Origin: Chlorogloeopsis sp. ULAP01
GTDB taxonomy: Bacteria; Cyanobacteriota; Cyanobacteriia; Cyanobacteriales; Nostocaceae
Assembly: GCF_030381805.1 (NCBI RefSeq)
Contig: NZ_JAUDRH010000006.1
Location: 248,001 to 312,000 of the forward strand
Direction of reading: 5' to 3'
Length of the DNA stretch: 64,000 nt
Position numbers and translations under genes: made by a program. This document shows, piece after piece, positions 8,387-16,651 of the stretch. Numbering within the stretch: position 1 is the first letter of the stretch; each line of letters starts with the position of its first letter. The notes under the pieces were generated by a model that ran no database searches, was not told where the DNA came from, and saw only the letters and a program-made list of their open reading frames with translations.

Positions 8387-9214
8387 AGTTGCATCTCCTT
8401 TGATTAGTGATAAGGAACTAAAAACAGGAAGCATATGTCTGTGGTGCCTCAGTTCTACCCTTTGTCTATATTGATGACAAGGAAAGAAGTAGTGATTGAA
8501 AAGCTCTGTCAAATCTAAATTGGTAGCATAGCTATGGGCTTATATACCTTCGCCAAAGCTTTCAAAGCATGGGTAGTGATCGCGTTATTAGTATCCGAAC
8601 TGGGCATGAATGTCTGATTCAAAACAGACACAAGCTATTCAATTTTGGATATGAGGTTGGGTAATTCTTGTGTATGAATATCTATCTCAAACATCAAGAA
8701 ACCACAATCTAAAATTAGCAGCCAACTAAGATTAATCAAGGTTTATTAATAATGTTGACGATATTTAGGCTTAAGTTTTTACTATAGTTGGGGTCTCTAG
8801 CACAATGGTTTATACATAATTTCTTCAGTGTCTAAAAATTAGTTATGATATAAAGCTATGTTAAAAATTTAAAAGTCTTTTCTCCTCTTTCTATGGTGGT
8901 GTTACTTTAATTACTTCCCTATCAAAAGGTTGAAACCATTCATACCACGAATGGTAAGAACCCCAACTTCTTTAAAAAGTCAGGGTTCTGATTTATCGAT
9001 TTTTACAAATCAAGTATTGTAGTGACTTTATTCACAATCAAGCGATCGCTGTGAAATGTCGTACATAATTCATTTTCATAGCTAAAAATTTTTGAATCTC
9101 AAATTGGTATAAGTTAGTCAACACAAATAAACTAAAAACACAGATCCTCGACTTCTCACCAGAAGTCGAGGATCTTAACAAGGCAAATTTTACGTTTCAT
9201 TTCTCGTTACCAGG
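8387..9214. other. Long gene-free region with two hairpins
   Basis: No coding frame that I can support. It holds two members of a dispersed hairpin family: a weaker one at 8957-8989 (AGAACCCCAACTT / AAGTCAGGGTTCT) and a perfect one at 9142-9175. A HIP1 site lies near 9042. Confidence 0.6.
9142..9175. repeat. Perfect 15-bp hairpin (dispersed family)
   Basis: AGATCCTCGACTTCT and its exact reverse complement are separated by a 4-base loop. It lies beyond the 3' end of the diguanylate cyclase and could end transcription, but no T run follows on either strand. Related hairpins occur at 8957-8989, 16576-16638 and 50311-50343. Confidence 0.85.
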
Positions 9215-9351
9215 TTGAGCCTAGTAACGAGGATTAATCTTTATTTCTTCTGTCTGTTTGCAGTCGCGACAACGGGGGAACCCCACGCCAGTTGCTCTGT
9301 GCCTCCAGCAAAGCCGCCTTATTTTCAAGATATGCATTACCAAAGCACTGG

Positions 9352-11601
9352 CTATTGTGTCACTCGTTTAGCAGTTACAGGAGTTAGTAAGCCATTCGTT
9401 TCTCCTAAATGGGATTGAGCAACAACAACGCGATCGCGCCCAGCTTTTTTTGCAAGGTATAGTGCGGCGTCAGCAGCCTCTATCACTGCTGCACCAGTCG
9501 AGCCATGAGCTGGGAACATTGCTACTCCCACTGACAATGTGATGTTGCCAAGTTTCTGACGTTGATGATGAACATCTAGATGCTTAACACATTGCCGTAT
9601 GCGCTCGGCTCTTTCTTGACAAACTTCTAAGCCAGCTTCCGGCAGAATCAACAATAATTCTTCTCCCCCATAGCGACAGGCAATATCAGCTTTACGAATA
9701 TGTTTTCTTAAAAATATACCGAGTTCTCGCAACACGATATCACCCGCCTCATGACCGTAGGTATCATTGAAGCGTTTAAAGTGGTCTACGTCAATCATGA
9801 TAATCCCTACAGATTGTTGATTGCGCTCGGCTCGGCTGACTTCTCGTTCTAAAGATTCTTCTAGATAGCGGCGATTGAATAAACTAGTTAGCGGATCGCG
9901 GATACTTTGCTGTTGTAAAGCTTCATTTAGTCTTAAGTTTGCCAATGCGAGGGCAATGCGTTCGGCAACGGCAGAGGCTAGCCTTTGTTTGGTAATTGTC
10001 AATTGTTCTTTATCTTGGGAATGCAAGTGCAGCATTCCTAAGGCTTCTCCTTGTGCCATCATCGGTACGCAAAGAGCTTCTCCTTTTTCCTCAATATGGC
10101 TACACTGCAAACCATGAGCATCAGCTACTGTAAAATGCGATCGCCCACGTCGTAATGCCCAGCATTGTTTAGGAGAAAAGACTGTCTTAAAACCAGCACT
10201 GGCATCACCCCAGGTTGTCACAGCTTCAACCAAGTGTTTTGATGCACTGATAATAAATACTCCACCAGATGTATTGGGAAACAGGGGTTGGACTAATTGA
10301 GCTATTACATTATATGCTTCTTCAACTGTTAAGCACGCTTGCAGAATATCGCTCATCTCACTCAGTAAGGCAATTTCACGATTGCGCTGTTCTAGTTCTT
10401 GTACCCAACCAGTTAGCTGCTGATTTGCTTGCTGTAAAGCGGCTTCTGCTTGCTTACGTTCTGTAATATTGCGGTTGACTCCAATCGTTGCACTAGGCTG
10501 GCCATGTTCATTGTACAAGGGTACAACTACTGTTTCGCATACACCTTCTGTTCCATCTTTGCGAATAAAGTTAATTTCCCCACTCCACCGACCATTATTA
10601 AGCAACTCATCTAATATTTGCTGGGTTAATACAGTAGCTTGTTGCGGTTTGTGCAAAATTCCTAATTTTTTACCCAATACCTCTGCTTTGCTATAGTAAA
10701 ACATTTTTTCTGCGGCTTTGTTCCAGTCTAGGATTTGACCTAATAAATCCGTTACAATCACACCGTCAGAGATATTTTCAAAAATACAAGCTTGTTGTTG
10801 TAGGGTTGTTTCTACTTCTTTACGCTCGGTAATATCTTGAATTTGCGCGATCCAGTACAAGGGTTGACCGTGAACATTGCGTACTAGCGATATACTTAAT
10901 AATATCCAGACAATATGTCCAAACTTGTGTATGTAGCGCTTCTCTATGTGGTAACAACGAATCTCACCATTGAGCAGTTGGGATATATAGCTAAGGTCTA
11001 TATCTCGGTCGTCTGGATGGGTGATTTCTTCACAGGTTATAGATCGCAATTCTTGTTCTGAATAACCGACAATCTCGCACAAAGACTGGTTCACTTGCAA
11101 CCATTTGCCATCTAATCCCACCAATGCCATGCCAATTGCAGCATAGTCAAAGGCATTATGGAAGCGTTCTTTACTTTCGCGTAATGCTTCTTCTGTAAAA
11201 TGGCGTTCGGCAATTTCTATTTCTAGTTGTTGATTGGCTTTTTTCAGTTCTGTAAGATTAGGAGTTGTGAGAATTTGAGGAAGCGATCGCATCAGTAATA
11301 CAGCCGTACCCAACGAGCCAAAAGCTGTGATGGCTTTAATAGTTCCCAATAACCAAGAAACTGGATGCCACAGCGTCCAAATTTCTACTATATGGAATGT
11401 TCCAGCAGCTATAATCCATACCGTAATTAACCGGAATATCCAGTTTAAGGGAAAATCCTGCCACTTACGAACAAAATAAACCAACACTATGGGAATTAAA
11501 TAATAGGCGAGAGCGATCGCAGAGTCGGATAGAATATTTAACCACACCAATTCTGGCTGACATTGATAGCAATGTCCGTATTGCTGATACACCGAACGCA
11601 C
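9352..11601 (-). CDS. Ethylene-receptor-like sensor diguanylate cyclase (EBD-PAS-PAS-GAF-GGDEF)
   Basis: A 749-aa c-di-GMP synthase. Residues about 10-115 form three membrane helices that match the ethylene-binding domain of plant ETR1: LSDSAIALAYYLIP, then FHIVEIWTLWHP. Two PAS domains (about 145-390), a GAF domain (about 410-555) and a GGDEF domain (about 575-735) follow. The catalytic motif is GGEEL at about 645-649, and an RxxD inhibitory site (RKAD) sits five residues before it, so the enzyme should be active and product-inhibited. The ETR1 copper-ligand Cys is Ala66 here, while the His is kept (His70). Start: GTG at 11601; a GTG three codons later (11592) has better AAGG spacing. Monocistronic. 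Confidence 0.92.
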   Translation of the reverse strand: MRSVYQQYGHCYQCQPELVWLNILSDSAIALAYYLIPIVLVYFVRKWQDFPLNWIFRLITVWIIAAGTFHIVEIWTLWHPVSWLLGTIKAITAFGSLGTAVLLMRSLPQILTTPNLTELKKANQQLEIEIAERHFTEEALRESKERFHNAFDYAAIGMALVGLDGKWLQVNQSLCEIVGYSEQELRSITCEEITHPDDRDIDLSYISQLLNGEIRCYHIEKRYIHKFGHIVWILLSISLVRNVHGQPLYWIAQIQDITERKEVETTLQQQACIFENISDGVIVTDLLGQILDWNKAAEKMFYYSKAEVLGKKLGILHKPQQATVLTQQILDELLNNGRWSGEINFIRKDGTEGVCETVVVPLYNEHGQPSATIGVNRNITERKQAEAALQQANQQLTGWVQELEQRNREIALLSEMSDILQACLTVEEAYNVIAQLVQPLFPNTSGGVFIISASKHLVEAVTTWGDASAGFKTVFSPKQCWALRRGRSHFTVADAHGLQCSHIEEKGEALCVPMMAQGEALGMLHLHSQDKEQLTITKQRLASAVAERIALALANLRLNEALQQQSIRDPLTSLFNRRYLEESLEREVSRAERNQQSVGIIMIDVDHFKRFNDTYGHEAGDIVLRELGIFLRKHIRKADIACRYGGEELLLILPEAGLEVCQERAERIRQCVKHLDVHHQRQKLGNITLSVGVAMFPAHGSTGAAVIEAADAALYLAKKAGRDRVVVAQSHLGETNGLLTPVTAKRVTQ

Positions 11602-11759
11602 CTTTGTTTAGCTAGTAAGTGAAAACACGTAAATAATTATCTATTTCCTTGGATAGATGTGTAAATTTTATACCTGGTGTATCTACATAAACGAAATTTT
11701 AACTTTTTCTTTAGGCAGAATGTAGTACTTGCAACTTCAGAAACTAAAGGTTGGTGCTG

Positions 11760-11868
11760 ATTTAGCGGATTGGGGATTGGGTATCGGGTATCGGAGATTG
11801 GGAGTCCCCTGTCACCTGTCCCCTGTCCCTTGTAACCTATAACCTATATACCCTATTCCCCGTATATT
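11760..11868. repeat. Short tandem heptamer-type repeats
   Basis: Degenerate 7-base units (GGGTATC, then CCCCTGT and ACCTATA types) fill the space upstream of the VOC protein gene. This is the STRR class known from Nostoc-like genomes. Confidence 0.7.
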
Positions 11869-11877
11869 TAATAAACC

Positions 11878-12909
11878 ATGAATCAGGGACAAAAAACGGC
11901 AATAGCAGGCATATATGAAGTGTGTATTGGCGTACCAGAGCCGCTTTATGCAATTCAATATTGGGAGCAATTTGGCTATCGCCTTGGTCAAGAGGGAGAA
12001 TTACCACCAGCTACAGCCAGACAATTATATGGTGTAGACTCATCTTTACGCTCAATTCGCCTTTACCACCAAGATGCGGATCATGGTTTGATCAGACTGA
12101 TGATTTGGCAAAATCCCACCAATCAGGGATTAGGCATGGAGTCAATGAAGGTGAGGGGAAATCGCTGGGCAACGACATTAACAACTGATATTTTAAATGT
12201 CCTCAACCATGTAGAAGAAGCAAAAGTTGCTGGTTGGGCGATCGCATATACTCATCCCCACTGGGAAATTATCTACAACAAGGAGAGAAAAAATCGTCCG
12301 TTTGTTGATCCCACAGTAGGGGTGCGAGAAATGCTGTTATTGCAACCACTGACGCGACAAGTTTTATTTCAAAGGTTTGGCTATACACTTGCCGATTATG
12401 GAAAGATTAATAGCAATTCTCTGCTCAAGACAAGCCAGTTTACCCATATGGGGATGGTAATTCAAGATGACAGCAAAGAAACACTGAAATTTTATGACGA
12501 AGTTATGGGTTTGTTGCGGGTGCGTGATGATGTAGAGACTAGCTACGAATCATCGCTTGCAGGGCGAGAAATTTTTGGACTTCAACCTGGTGAAAAATTT
12601 TTTGTCACTGCCTTTGACGATCCGCGTTCCTCCACAACCGATTTGATGGCGGCACGGAGTGGCAGACTTTATATTATTCGCTTTCCTAGTTCTATGAGTA
12701 TAGAATCGCGATTTGAAGCAGCTAAACCAGGTAGTTTGGGAATGTGTTTGTACACCTACCGAGTGCAGCAACTTGAGCAATTTTGCGATCGCATCAAAGC
12801 CAGTGGAGTGCAAAAGTTTACAAATATCGTGGAGAATGAGTTTGGAGAACCGAGTTTCTCTTTTGTCGCACCTGATGGGTACTTCTGGACTTTAATTGGA
12901 CAGTATTGA
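11878..12909 (+). CDS. VOC superfamily (glyoxalase/bleomycin-resistance fold) protein
   Basis: A 343-aa protein built from two vicinal-oxygen-chelate units. The first starts at GIYEVCIGVPEPLYAIQYWEQFGY; the second is clearest at FTHMGMVIQDDSKETLKFYDEVMGL and ends with FGEPSFSFVAPDGYFWTLIG. The members I know are glyoxalases, dioxygenases and resistance proteins, most of them metal-dependent. The ligands cannot be assigned with confidence here and the substrate is unknown. The gene ends 10 bases before the next ATG, so it is probably co-transcribed with the EEP-family gene. Confidence 0.8.
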   Translation: MNQGQKTAIAGIYEVCIGVPEPLYAIQYWEQFGYRLGQEGELPPATARQLYGVDSSLRSIRLYHQDADHGLIRLMIWQNPTNQGLGMESMKVRGNRWATTLTTDILNVLNHVEEAKVAGWAIAYTHPHWEIIYNKERKNRPFVDPTVGVREMLLLQPLTRQVLFQRFGYTLADYGKINSNSLLKTSQFTHMGMVIQDDSKETLKFYDEVMGLLRVRDDVETSYESSLAGREIFGLQPGEKFFVTAFDDPRSSTTDLMAARSGRLYIIRFPSSMSIESRFEAAKPGSLGMCLYTYRVQQLEQFCDRIKASGVQKFTNIVENEFGEPSFSFVAPDGYFWTLIGQY

Positions 12910-12919
12910 TATAACTGCC

Positions 12920-13723
12920 ATGATTAAAGTTGCCACTATCAACATCTTGTATGAAATGAAATTCTGGCAGCAGCGGCGCGAGTTGCTGGTAGAAGGTTTA
13001 GCCGCAGTTGGGGCAGATTTGATTGGATTGCAAGAAACCAATTTGCAAGCAAATACTGGTTTGTGGTTGGCTGAACAGCTTGATATGCCCTATGTCCACT
13101 TAGTTGCTGCTCAAGAGCGATCCTATGTATTGAGAACCGAGTACGGAACTGCAATTCTCAGCCGCCATCCGTTTATTCAACAAGCTGAACTCGATCTGCA
13201 ATCCCAGGGGCGGATCGCACAATACGTACAGGTAAAAATAGGCGATCGCTCATTAGTATTTTGCAACGGACATTATTACTGCCAACCCGGTTCTTCTTCT
13301 TTGCGGATGAGACAAATACAGTCGTTAGTCAACTGGCTCAGTGCCTTAGCTCCAGATCTACCTGTAGTAGTTGTGGGAGATTTTAACGCTACACCTGAAA
13401 CTCCAGAAATTGCATTTATGCAGGAGCAATTTACTTCCGCATACGCCGCCCAGCATGGTTGCGAACCAGAGTATACTTGTCCTACACCCTTATTGCAAGC
13501 CCACAGTAAGTTATGGCGTCCATTCGGGCTGCGATTGATGAACTTGTGGACTCACCGCAAATTCACACCTTGGCACGGTACACTTGACTACATATTTCTC
13601 AACAAGTACTTGAGCGTCCGTGATTGCCAGCTGATTCTGACTGAACCTGCACCTGATCGCAAAAATATTTATCCATCAGATCATTTCGGCATTGCTGCTG
13701 AACTAGATATAGTACAAGTATGA
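12920..13723 (+). CDS. Endonuclease/exonuclease/phosphatase family protein
   Basis: A 267-aa protein of the EEP (DNase I/synaptojanin) fold. The start is the ATG at 12920, ten bases after the VOC gene. Motifs in order: N in VATINILYE, the metal ligand E in IGLQETN, GHYY, VVVGDFNATPETPEI with the catalytic Asp/Asn, then LDYIFL and the final SDHFGIAAEL with catalytic Asp-His. All catalytic positions seem intact. Members cleave nucleic acid or phospholipid/inositol phosphate diesters; the sequence does not say which. It is likely in an operon with the upstream VOC protein. Confidence 0.88.
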   Translation: MIKVATINILYEMKFWQQRRELLVEGLAAVGADLIGLQETNLQANTGLWLAEQLDMPYVHLVAAQERSYVLRTEYGTAILSRHPFIQQAELDLQSQGRIAQYVQVKIGDRSLVFCNGHYYCQPGSSSLRMRQIQSLVNWLSALAPDLPVVVVGDFNATPETPEIAFMQEQFTSAYAAQHGCEPEYTCPTPLLQAHSKLWRPFGLRLMNLWTHRKFTPWHGTLDYIFLNKYLSVRDCQLILTEPAPDRKNIYPSDHFGIAAELDIVQV

Positions 13724-14397
13724 ACCAAAGAGCGATCGCTCTGCCGAGAACTTTCCTTCAGTATTTGAGTAATTGTACTAACAGGAACGGGGTTACTAAA
13801 GTAATATCCTTGACCTTCGTCACATCCCCGTATTTGCAGATAGTCAAGCTGGTCTTGAGTTTCCAGGCCTTCTGCTGTAATATTCAACCGTAAGCTTTTC
13901 GCTTCCACACTATTTTTAGCGAACTTAATTCTGGTTTGCGTCTGGGAGTGGTATCGAAATTACTATCAAAATGGGTAGTTGCACCTCCTGTTCGTGAAGA
14001 CACCTATCAAACCGATTGGGTGTGTGGAGCAGCGATGATTATCCGCCATCAGCGTACCTGCTTCATCAGTGAATTGGGTAGGTAGTTCGGGTAAGGTTTT
14101 GGTATTTAGATAGTTGTGTAATGCAGCAGATGTCAAAATCACTGGAGCGAGGAGATGGCGTAATGCATAGAGAGTGGCTGCCGTACCTGCCAATGTAGCC
14201 ACCAGAGAAATAAGTAGAACTCGTACTGCTATCTCGAAAGAATAGGAATTTGAAATGACGAAGCTAAAGAGTAATGTCAACAGTGGTACATGAGTGCCTA
14301 AAAATGCCACTAACATGATTTTGGCGGTGTAACTTTTCTTGAGCAATCCAAAATGAGCTAGTGATGAGTACAGGGAAAGTTTGCGATCGAGGTTCAT
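13681..14397 (-). pseudogene. Decayed GGDEF/EAL-type signalling gene with internal deletion
   Basis: Read on the minus strand, the first part (14397 to about 14030) encodes a basic N-terminus, two membrane helices and a short HAMP-like segment ending FTDEAGTLMAD, typical of the start of membrane GGDEF/EAL proteins. The reading frame then runs into unrelated residues and stops at 13966. After about 60 bases, from about 13930 to 13790, comes the C-terminal end of an EAL domain (LNITAEGLET, then GCDEGQGYYFSNPVP). The whole GGDEF domain and most of EAL are missing. The tail runs on into the convergent EEP gene (13681-13723). The remnant cannot make or break c-di-GMP. Confidence 0.85.
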
Positions 14398-14865
14398 AAA
14401 TTCTGTTAAAAATTGGCAATTTTAGTTATCAGGTATTTTGTACAGTCATGTTTTTAATTCATAATCCAAGAGAATGCATTCCATTAGGAAATGACATAAA
14501 GTAATATATTACACTTATCACTATTGCCATTCGCAGTATAGATATTTCTATGTAGTTTTTATAAAAATTTCTTTCCAGCCTGTTTAGCAAGCAAAAATTT
14601 TTATCGTATATTTATTGGTTTAAATGTAAAATTTGTATTAATTACTTACTCATTAGATAAACTTAGGTGAGGAAAGGCGATCGGAATTTCTCATTACCAT
14701 GCTCTGCATAGTGATGAAAACTGAGGCTCCGCCTCATGAAGAGGAGACAGAGCCTCAATCAATGATTTCCTGGGCTGCCAGCCTGGGAAAGAGAAAATTA
14801 GCGGTTGCTGAAGCTAAAGATTTTTAGATATAAACGTAAAAAAGCTAACAGCAGCAACGCTATAT
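14398..14865. other. Intergenic region with nested hairpin
   Basis: No gene. A palindrome at 14722-14757 has outer arms TGAGGCTC / GAGCCTCA and inner arms CCTC / GAGG; it resembles a dispersed cyanobacterial repeat. The rest is AT-rich and probably contains the promoter of the following kinase. Confidence 0.55.
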
Positions 14866-16293
14866 ATGACTAGAGAATTTTTAGGCGATCTCTGGCAAGA
14901 AGATGTTTTTCGTCTACGCTATAAAATACAGCAGTAATTAGGGAAAAAAGCAGGAAGACGAACACTTTTAGCTCGTGATTTGCAAGCTCAGGAATTAGTT
15001 GTAATCAAATTACTAACTTTTAACCATGACTTTGAATGGAGCGATCTGAAATTATTTGAACGTGAAGCTGAAACTTTAAAATCTTTATCTCATCCCTCCA
15101 TCCCACGCTATTTGGATTACTTTGAGGTCAATTCACCACAACTAAAAGGATTTGCTCTAGTACAAACTTATCTGCCAGTAAAAACTTTAGAAGAATACGT
15201 AAAAGCAGGATGCTCTTTTACAGAAACAGAATTAAAAGATATAGCTAAAGCACTTTTAGAAATTCTGATTTACTTGCACAATCAAAAACCTCCTGTTATC
15301 CACCGCGATATTAAGCCCAGTAATATTTTATTAGGAGATAGGTCAGGTAATCATGTTGGAAAAGTTTATTTAGTTGATTTTGGTTCAGTACAAAATATCG
15401 CTGCCACTGAAGGTGGAACAATTACCATTGTGGGAACCTATGGTTATATGCCACCAGAACAATTTGTTGGACGTGGTGTGCCAGCGTCTGATATATACAG
15501 CTTGGGTGCGACATTGATTTACTTGGCGACAGGTACGCATCCAGCAGATTTACCGCAAAAAGATTTACGACTTGAATTTGAGTTATTAGTTAATTTCAAT
15601 TCTGGCTTTACTAACTGGTTAAAATGGGCGACTGAACCTAGTTTAGAAAAGCGTTTGGCATCTAGTCATAAAGCATTACAAGTTTTGAAAGAAGAGCAGC
15701 CAACAGATGCAAGCAATTTTGTTACCGCCCAATTAATTGATAGCAAAATTAAACTCATTAAAGATACAAATTCTCTCAAAATTATATTTCCATCAATGGG
15801 ATTTCGTAAATATACCAAAATTGCAAATTGGTCTGTTATTGGCTGGAATTCATTTGTGATTTTATTTTGTATAATCACTGCTATCTATTCTTCTTATCCT
15901 GTCAACATCAATTTTTTTGTATTAGCTCTTCCTTTTTTGGTGATTGGCTTGTTCATGTTATATGGATTTATCTATGCTTTATTTGGAAATATCAAACTAG
16001 AGATTAACTCCGAACAGATTACTTTAATGTGGCAATTATTTGGTTTAAAATTCCATTGCCAACATCCATCAGCAAGAAAAGATATAACTAAACTGATCTA
16101 TATTCCACAACACTTGACTACTACTTCCAAAGGTCGCAGTTTTGACGTACCACCTCAAATCATCTTATGGGCGGGAGTGCGTAAGTATCAACTGACTGGT
16201 ATTGGTGGCGCTATACAATCTGAAACAGAAGTTCAATGGCTAGCTCAAGAATTGAGTGAATGGCTGGGTTTGCCAATTAGGCGAGATCAATAA
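14866..16293 (+). pseudogene. Ser/Thr protein kinase interrupted by an in-frame TAA
   Basis: From ATG 14866 the frame encodes MTREFLGDLWQEDVFRLRYKIQQ, then TAA at 14935-14937, then LGKKAGRRTLLARD continuing without a break to 16293. The stop falls just before the glycine-rich loop, where related kinases carry Gln, so a CAA to TAA change explains it. The rest is intact: catalytic HRDIKPSNILL, DFGSVQN, GTYGYMPPEQF, and SDIYSLGATL. Two C-terminal membrane helices (about 15830-15980) precede a soluble tail. Restarting translation at TTG 14980 would lose the nucleotide-binding loop. It is either a recent pseudogene or needs readthrough. Intact kinases of the same broad family occur at 46.8, 56-57.8 and 62.5-64 kb. 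Confidence 0.85.
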
Positions 16294-16353
16294 GGTAAGG
16301 TGGGCATTGTTCACCCTACTATGATTTAAGGAAGAGTTTTACAGGAGACACTA

Positions 16354-16545
16354 ATGTTTGGACTGGGATGGACGGAAGTTGGTGTAATCGCGATCGTTGC
16401 GCTTCTGATTTTTGGCCCAAAAAAAATTCCCGAATTGGGAAGTTCACTGGGCAAAACCTTACGGGGTTTTAAAGAAGAATTGAATAAAAACTCTAGTGAT
16501 GAGAACAGTTCAGAATCAGAAAAAGGAGAAGAAATTAATAGCTAG
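16354..16545 (+). CDS. tatA: Twin-arginine translocase subunit TatA/E
   Basis: A 63-aa TatA-type subunit of the Tat system, which moves folded proteins across the thylakoid and plasma membrane. It has the short N-terminal membrane helix (GWTEVGVIAIVALLIFGPKK), the FGP hinge, the amphipathic helix IPELGSSLGKTLRGFKEEL and an acidic, disordered tail. Length is typical for cyanobacterial TatA. An AGGAG site lies about 8 bases before the ATG. It is monocistronic in the window; no tatC is present. Confidence 0.95.
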   Translation: MFGLGWTEVGVIAIVALLIFGPKKIPELGSSLGKTLRGFKEELNKNSSDENSSESEKGEEINS

Positions 16546-16575
16546 TGGCTCATGTCATTAATTTTGCTTATTAAC

Positions 16576-16638
16576 AGAATCCCCACTTCTTGTAGACACC
16601 CAGAGGGTGACTGCCCAAAGGGTAGAAGTTGGGGATCT
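16576..16638. repeat. Hairpin of the GATCCCC..ACTTCT family with an enlarged loop
   Basis: Left arm AGAATCCCCACTTCT (16576-16590), right arm AGAAGTTGGGGATCT (16624-16638). The 33-base loop contains its own small inverted repeat (ACACCCAGAGGGT). It lies between the converging tatA and cphA genes and could end both. Confidence 0.7.
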
Positions 16639-16651
16639 GAATCTCTTTGAT

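Noticed and set aside
9215..9418. 67-codon ORF on the plus strand
   Set aside because: It lies in GC-rich repeat DNA and overlaps the end of the diguanylate cyclase.
11878..12909. Phage or defence origin for the VOC/EEP gene pair
   Set aside because: Base composition and HIP1 sites match the neighbours, and no mobile gene is nearby.
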